Of a stretch of DNA of 7,862 bases, positions 5,034-7,862 are shown one piece after another. Made by a program: the position numbers and the translations under genes. The notes under the pieces were generated by a model. That model worked only from the letters and a program-made list of their open reading frames with translations, did no database searches and was not told the DNA's origin. Origin of the DNA: CAYOMP01 sp964405075 (GTDB lineage: Bacteria; Bacillota; Clostridia; Lachnospirales; Lachnospiraceae); the NCBI GenBank assembly GCA_964405075.1, contig CAYOMP010000130.1:1-7862 (forward strand), in the 5' to 3' direction. How positions within the stretch are numbered: the stretch's first letter is position 1; each line of letters opens with the position of its first letter.

Positions 5034-5035
5034 AA

Positions 5036-5596
5036 GTGGCTAAGGATAGAAAAATTGATATGGTGATTCTTGGACTTTTATGCCATGAACCACTTACTGG
5101 TTATGATATAAAAAAGAGAATTGATAATACAATTCGCTTTTTCTGGAAAGGAAGCTTTGGAAGTATATATCCAGCTCTTGCAGATATGGAGAAGAATGGA
5201 CTTGTTGGAAAAAGTGAAGATGTAAAGAAAACAGGTGGTCGTGAAAGAATTGAATATTATATAACTAAACAGGGAGAGGAAGCACTTAAGAAGTGGCTTA
5301 ATGATTCAAGGGCTAGTAATGAACTTAAGTATGAAACTCTTTTAAAACTTTTTTTTGGTGGAATAGAAGACAGAGAAGTTTCCATCAGGAACATTGAGCA
5401 GTTCGAACAGGAAATACAACAGGAATTACAACTTTTTAGACTATATCAGAATAGTTTATCTAAGGTGCTTGAGGAAAATGACCATGTATATTATTACCTA
5501 ACTGTTATGTTCGGAATAGAGACCCATGAAGCTTATTTAAAATGGTGTAAACAGGCAAAAGAGATATTAAAAAATGGCGTGGAGAAAGAAAAATGA
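5036..5596 (+). CDS. PadR-family transcriptional regulator
   Basis: The 186-residue product has the PadR winged helix in its first 85 residues: MVILGLLCHEPLTGYDIKKR (9-28), GSFGSIYPALADME (39-52) and a wing around GGRERIEYYIT (67-77). A mostly helical C-terminal half (about 95-180) matches the Vir_act_alpha_C dimerisation domain of subfamily 2. The start is GTG at 5036, supported by GGAGAGG (5022-5028) seven bases upstream. PadR repressors usually control a neighbouring transporter or membrane protein; none is present here. The stop TGA overlaps an ATG (5593-5595) whose frame ends after two codons, which suggests a lost partner. A long terminator follows. The family call is secure; target and ligand are unknown. 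Confidence 0.93.
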   Translation: MAKDRKIDMVILGLLCHEPLTGYDIKKRIDNTIRFFWKGSFGSIYPALADMEKNGLVGKSEDVKKTGGRERIEYYITKQGEEALKKWLNDSRASNELKYETLLKLFFGGIEDREVSIRNIEQFEQEIQQELQLFRLYQNSLSKVLEENDHVYYYLTVMFGIETHEAYLKWCKQAKEILKNGVEKEK

Positions 5597-5597
5597 A

Positions 5598-5661
5598 ATA
5601 GAGGGTATTGTGGAAAGTCATTTAAATTGAAAATGAAAACCATGATACTCTCTATGTTTTT
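5598..5661 (+). terminator. long three-tier terminator after PadR
   Basis: Outer stem 5598-5608 with 5645-5655 (11 bp, one G-U), middle stem 5609-5613 with 5640-5644 (5 bp, two of them G-U), inner stem 5618-5623 with 5631-5636 (6 bp), then TGTTTTT. It starts two bases after the PadR stop and separates PadR from the glucosidase gene. Confidence 0.7.
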
Positions 5662-5741
5662 AATATGGGGGAATATTAAAGAGATAATCATTGTTAAATT
5701 ACAGTTTATGCTAAAAAACAGACCATTTGCGGGAAAAAATT

Positions 5742-5770
5742 TTTCAAGATACTTTTTCTGGTAATATAAT
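5742..5770 (+). promoter_or_regulatory. promoter of the GH3 beta-glucosidase gene
   Basis: A perfect TATAAT (5765-5770) follows a weak -35 (TTTCAA, 5742-5747) at 17 bp. The transcript would start near 5777, about 60 nt before the gene. The poor -35 box would suit an activator, but no operator stands out. Confidence 0.6.
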
Positions 5771-5835
5771 GCTATAGGATTAGGTTAAAATTTAGGTAGG
5801 ATATACGGCAAATTTTGATTAGGAAAGGGGTTTGA

Positions 5836-7862
5836 ATGCAAATGAGTTTAAAGTATGAAACGATTATAAGACAGATGTCATTAGAAGAAAAGGCGAAAAT
5901 GATGTCTGGTAAAAACACATGGGAAACAGTTGATTATGATAAATATAATATTCCATCCATGGCAATGTCTGATGGACCTCATGGACTTAGAAGACAGTCG
6001 GGAACTGGAGACCACTTAGGGTTAAATGCCAGTATTCCGGCTACATGCTTTCCAACAGCGGCTACGATTGCTAATAGCTGGGATGAAGAGCTGGGTGAAG
6101 AAATTGGTAAGGCATTAGGCGAAGAAGCTGTAACAATGGATGTAAATGTAGTATTAGGACCTGGATTAAATATTAAGAGAAGTCCATTATGTGGACGTAA
6201 TTTTGAGTATTTTTCGGAAGATCCATATTTATCTGGAAAAATGGCAGCAGCATATGTTAAAGGGATTCAGAGCAAAGGAATAGCTGCCTGTCCTAAACAT
6301 TTTGCGGCTAATAGTCAGGAACTTCGCAGAATGGCTATGAATTCAGTTGTAGATGAGAGAACTTTTAGAGAAATTTATACAACTGGTTTTGAAATAGCTG
6401 TAAAGGAAGGCAAAGCAAAGGCTATTATGTCTTCATATAATGAAATTAATGGTGTTTATGCTAATGAAAATGCTCATTTGTTAAGAGAGATTTTGGTGGA
6501 TGAATGGGGATTTGATGGATATGTAGTATCGGACTGGGGTGCTAGTAATGACCATGCAAAAGGTGTTGCTAATGGTTCTCATTTAGAAATGCCAGGAACC
6601 GGACAGGCAGGAGCTAATGAGATTATACGTGCAGTTAAGAGTGGTGAACTGGATGAAAAAATTCTAGATGAGAGATTAGATGAATTACTAAATGTTATTT
6701 TTACTACACATGATGCTACTGAGAATGCAAAAGGCATTACATTTGATATAGAAAAACATCATAATCTTGCTAGAAAGGCAGCACAAGAAAGTATCGTTTT
6801 ACTAAAAAACGATGATAACATACTACCACTTAAAGAAAACGCAAAAGTGTTGGTTATAGGAGATTTTGCAAAAGAGCCTAGATATCAGGGGGCTGGTTCG
6901 TCCCTTGTTAATCCAACTAAAAAGCCTGAGTCTATATTAGAATGTATTAATAACAGTGGTTTACAATTAGTAGATTATAAGCAAGGATATGTTAGAAATA
7001 GAAAAGCTAAGGAAGAGTTAATTTGTGAAGCTGTAGAGGCTGCTAAGAGGGCTGAATATGTATTGGTATTTGGTGGATTAGATGAGGTTAGTGAATCTGA
7101 AGGTTTAGACCGTAAAGATATGAAAATGCCAGAAGCTCAGAACAAATTAATTGAAGAACTGGTAAAGGTAAATGACAACATTATTTTTGTAATGTCAGCA
7201 GGTGCTTCGGTAGAAATGCCATGGTTTGCAGATGTAAAGGCTATTGTTCATGGGTATTTAGGAGGACAAGCGGGAGCAAGTGCTATGTTAAATGTACTTA
7301 CTGGTAAAGTATGTCCTTCAGGAAAATTAAATGAAACATATCCGTTATGTTATGAAGATACACCAGCTTATAGATATTTCCCTAGTAAGGAAAGAAATAG
7401 TGAATATCGCGAATCTGTATATGTTGGATATAGATACTATGATACAGTAGGCAAGAAGGTTAGATTCCCATTTGGTTATGGCTTGAGTTTTACAACATTT
7501 GAATATGGTGATTTAGAAGTTAGTAAGGATGGAGTAAAATTTACTATTACTAATACCGGAAATGTGGATGGTGCTGAAATTGCTCAAGTTTATGTTGGTA
7601 AAAAATCTGAAACTGTGTTCAGACCTAGGAAAGAATTAAAAGGCTTCAAGAAAGTATTCCTTAAAGCAGGGGAGAAGAAAGAAGTAACTATTCTCTTAGA
7701 TGATAAGGCATTTAGATTTTTTGATGTTAGAACTAATACTTGGGAAATAGAAACTGGAGAATATCAAATATTTGTAGGCAGAAATGTGGAAGATATTTGT
7801 TTGAAAGATACAATTCAGGTGGAAGGAACAGTAGTGGAAGGCGGCTACAAAGAAGCTAATAT
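5836..7862 (+). CDS. GH3 family beta-glucosidase, 3' end outside window
   Basis: The 675 residues present form a glycoside hydrolase family 3 enzyme that removes beta-linked glucose or related sugars from the non-reducing end of oligosaccharides. The TIM-barrel domain (about 10-295) has GRNFEYFSEDP (120-130), KHFAANSQE (154-162) and the nucleophile Asp233 in VSDWG. The second domain (about 315-550) has the probable acid/base Glu422 in SEGLDR. A fibronectin III-like domain (about 565-655) follows, and the frame is open at the window edge, probably close to its end. There is no PA14 insertion and no signal peptide, so the enzyme acts in the cytoplasm on imported oligosaccharides. The ATG at 5836 is five bases after AAGGGG; the ATG at 5842 is an alternative. 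Substrate preference cannot be read from these motifs. No sugar transporter is in view. Confidence 0.95.
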   Translation, partial: MQMSLKYETIIRQMSLEEKAKMMSGKNTWETVDYDKYNIPSMAMSDGPHGLRRQSGTGDHLGLNASIPATCFPTAATIANSWDEELGEEIGKALGEEAVTMDVNVVLGPGLNIKRSPLCGRNFEYFSEDPYLSGKMAAAYVKGIQSKGIAACPKHFAANSQELRRMAMNSVVDERTFREIYTTGFEIAVKEGKAKAIMSSYNEINGVYANENAHLLREILVDEWGFDGYVVSDWGASNDHAKGVANGSHLEMPGTGQAGANEIIRAVKSGELDEKILDERLDELLNVIFTTHDATENAKGITFDIEKHHNLARKAAQESIVLLKNDDNILPLKENAKVLVIGDFAKEPRYQGAGSSLVNPTKKPESILECINNSGLQLVDYKQGYVRNRKAKEELICEAVEAAKRAEYVLVFGGLDEVSESEGLDRKDMKMPEAQNKLIEELVKVNDNIIFVMSAGASVEMPWFADVKAIVHGYLGGQAGASAMLNVLTGKVCPSGKLNETYPLCYEDTPAYRYFPSKERNSEYRESVYVGYRYYDTVGKKVRFPFGYGLSFTTFEYGDLEVSKDGVKFTITNTGNVDGAEIAQVYVGKKSETVFRPRKELKGFKKVFLKAGEKKEVTILLDDKAFRFFDVRTNTWEIETGEYQIFVGRNVEDICLKDTIQVEGTVVEGGYKEAN

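Noticed and set aside
5654..5764. 36-residue frame between PadR and the glucosidase gene
   Set aside because: It starts within the 3' arm of the terminator, has no ribosome binding site and ends at the glucosidase promoter.

Overview
The window is AT-rich DNA with strong AAGGAGG-type ribosome binding sites, U-tract hairpin terminators and gene families typical of gut Clostridia. The CD3324-like protein, DUF1062, the HXXEE protein, PadR and TetR regulators, and a cytoplasmic GH3 beta-glucosidase together point to a Lachnospiraceae-like Firmicute. Genus cannot be fixed from the sequence. No rRNA, tRNA, CRISPR array, transposase, integrase or phage gene was seen.

Left part (1-2456, plus strand) is an accessory region of small genes. 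It opens with the damaged C-terminal part of an HXXEE membrane protein. Two units of the same design follow: a short leader peptide (593-619, 1324-1350), overlapping alternative hairpins, then a small gene (CD3324-type 697-978; DUF1062 1425-2012). Both leader peptides have eight codons, end in Phe-Ala-stop and carry the same hairpin arms, which suggests translational attenuation. Between the units (979-1323) lie a terminator overlapping the first gene's stop codon, a 13-bp inverted repeat and a GC-richer nested inverted repeat; 1155-1308 shows nothing identifiable. A GNAT acetyltransferase with its middle deleted closes the region, and a strong two-way hairpin at 2410-2456 separates it from the convergent TetR gene.

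Middle part (2458-4762, minus strand) holds a TetR-family regulator with a clear promoter and, upstream of it, an alpha/beta hydrolase of the FrsA/DUF1100 type. The hydrolase has a near-consensus promoter flanked by two similar palindromes (ACAGAA-N5-TTCTGT and a near copy), so it is probably repressed. The TetR protein is a possible but unproven regulator. The space between the two genes (3034-3390) holds the TetR promoter, a perfect 11-bp stem-loop and no recognisable coding remnant.

Right part (4857-7862, plus strand) has a GACC-N4-GGTC palindrome, an extended -10 promoter, a 19-residue reading frame that looks like the start of a lost GNAT gene, a PadR regulator with a GTG start, and a long hairpin terminator. 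A GH3 beta-glucosidase follows, with its own promoter and no signal peptide; it runs off the right edge near the end of its fibronectin-like domain. PadR is an orphan here: its stop overlaps an ATG that is followed almost at once by a stop, and no transporter or membrane partner follows.

Several genes are broken or reduced to their starts, so the stretch looks like a site of repeated gain and loss of accessory genes beside a conserved sugar-hydrolysis gene. The best candidate for something undescribed is the pair of homologous leader-peptide attenuators in front of two unrelated genes of unknown function.
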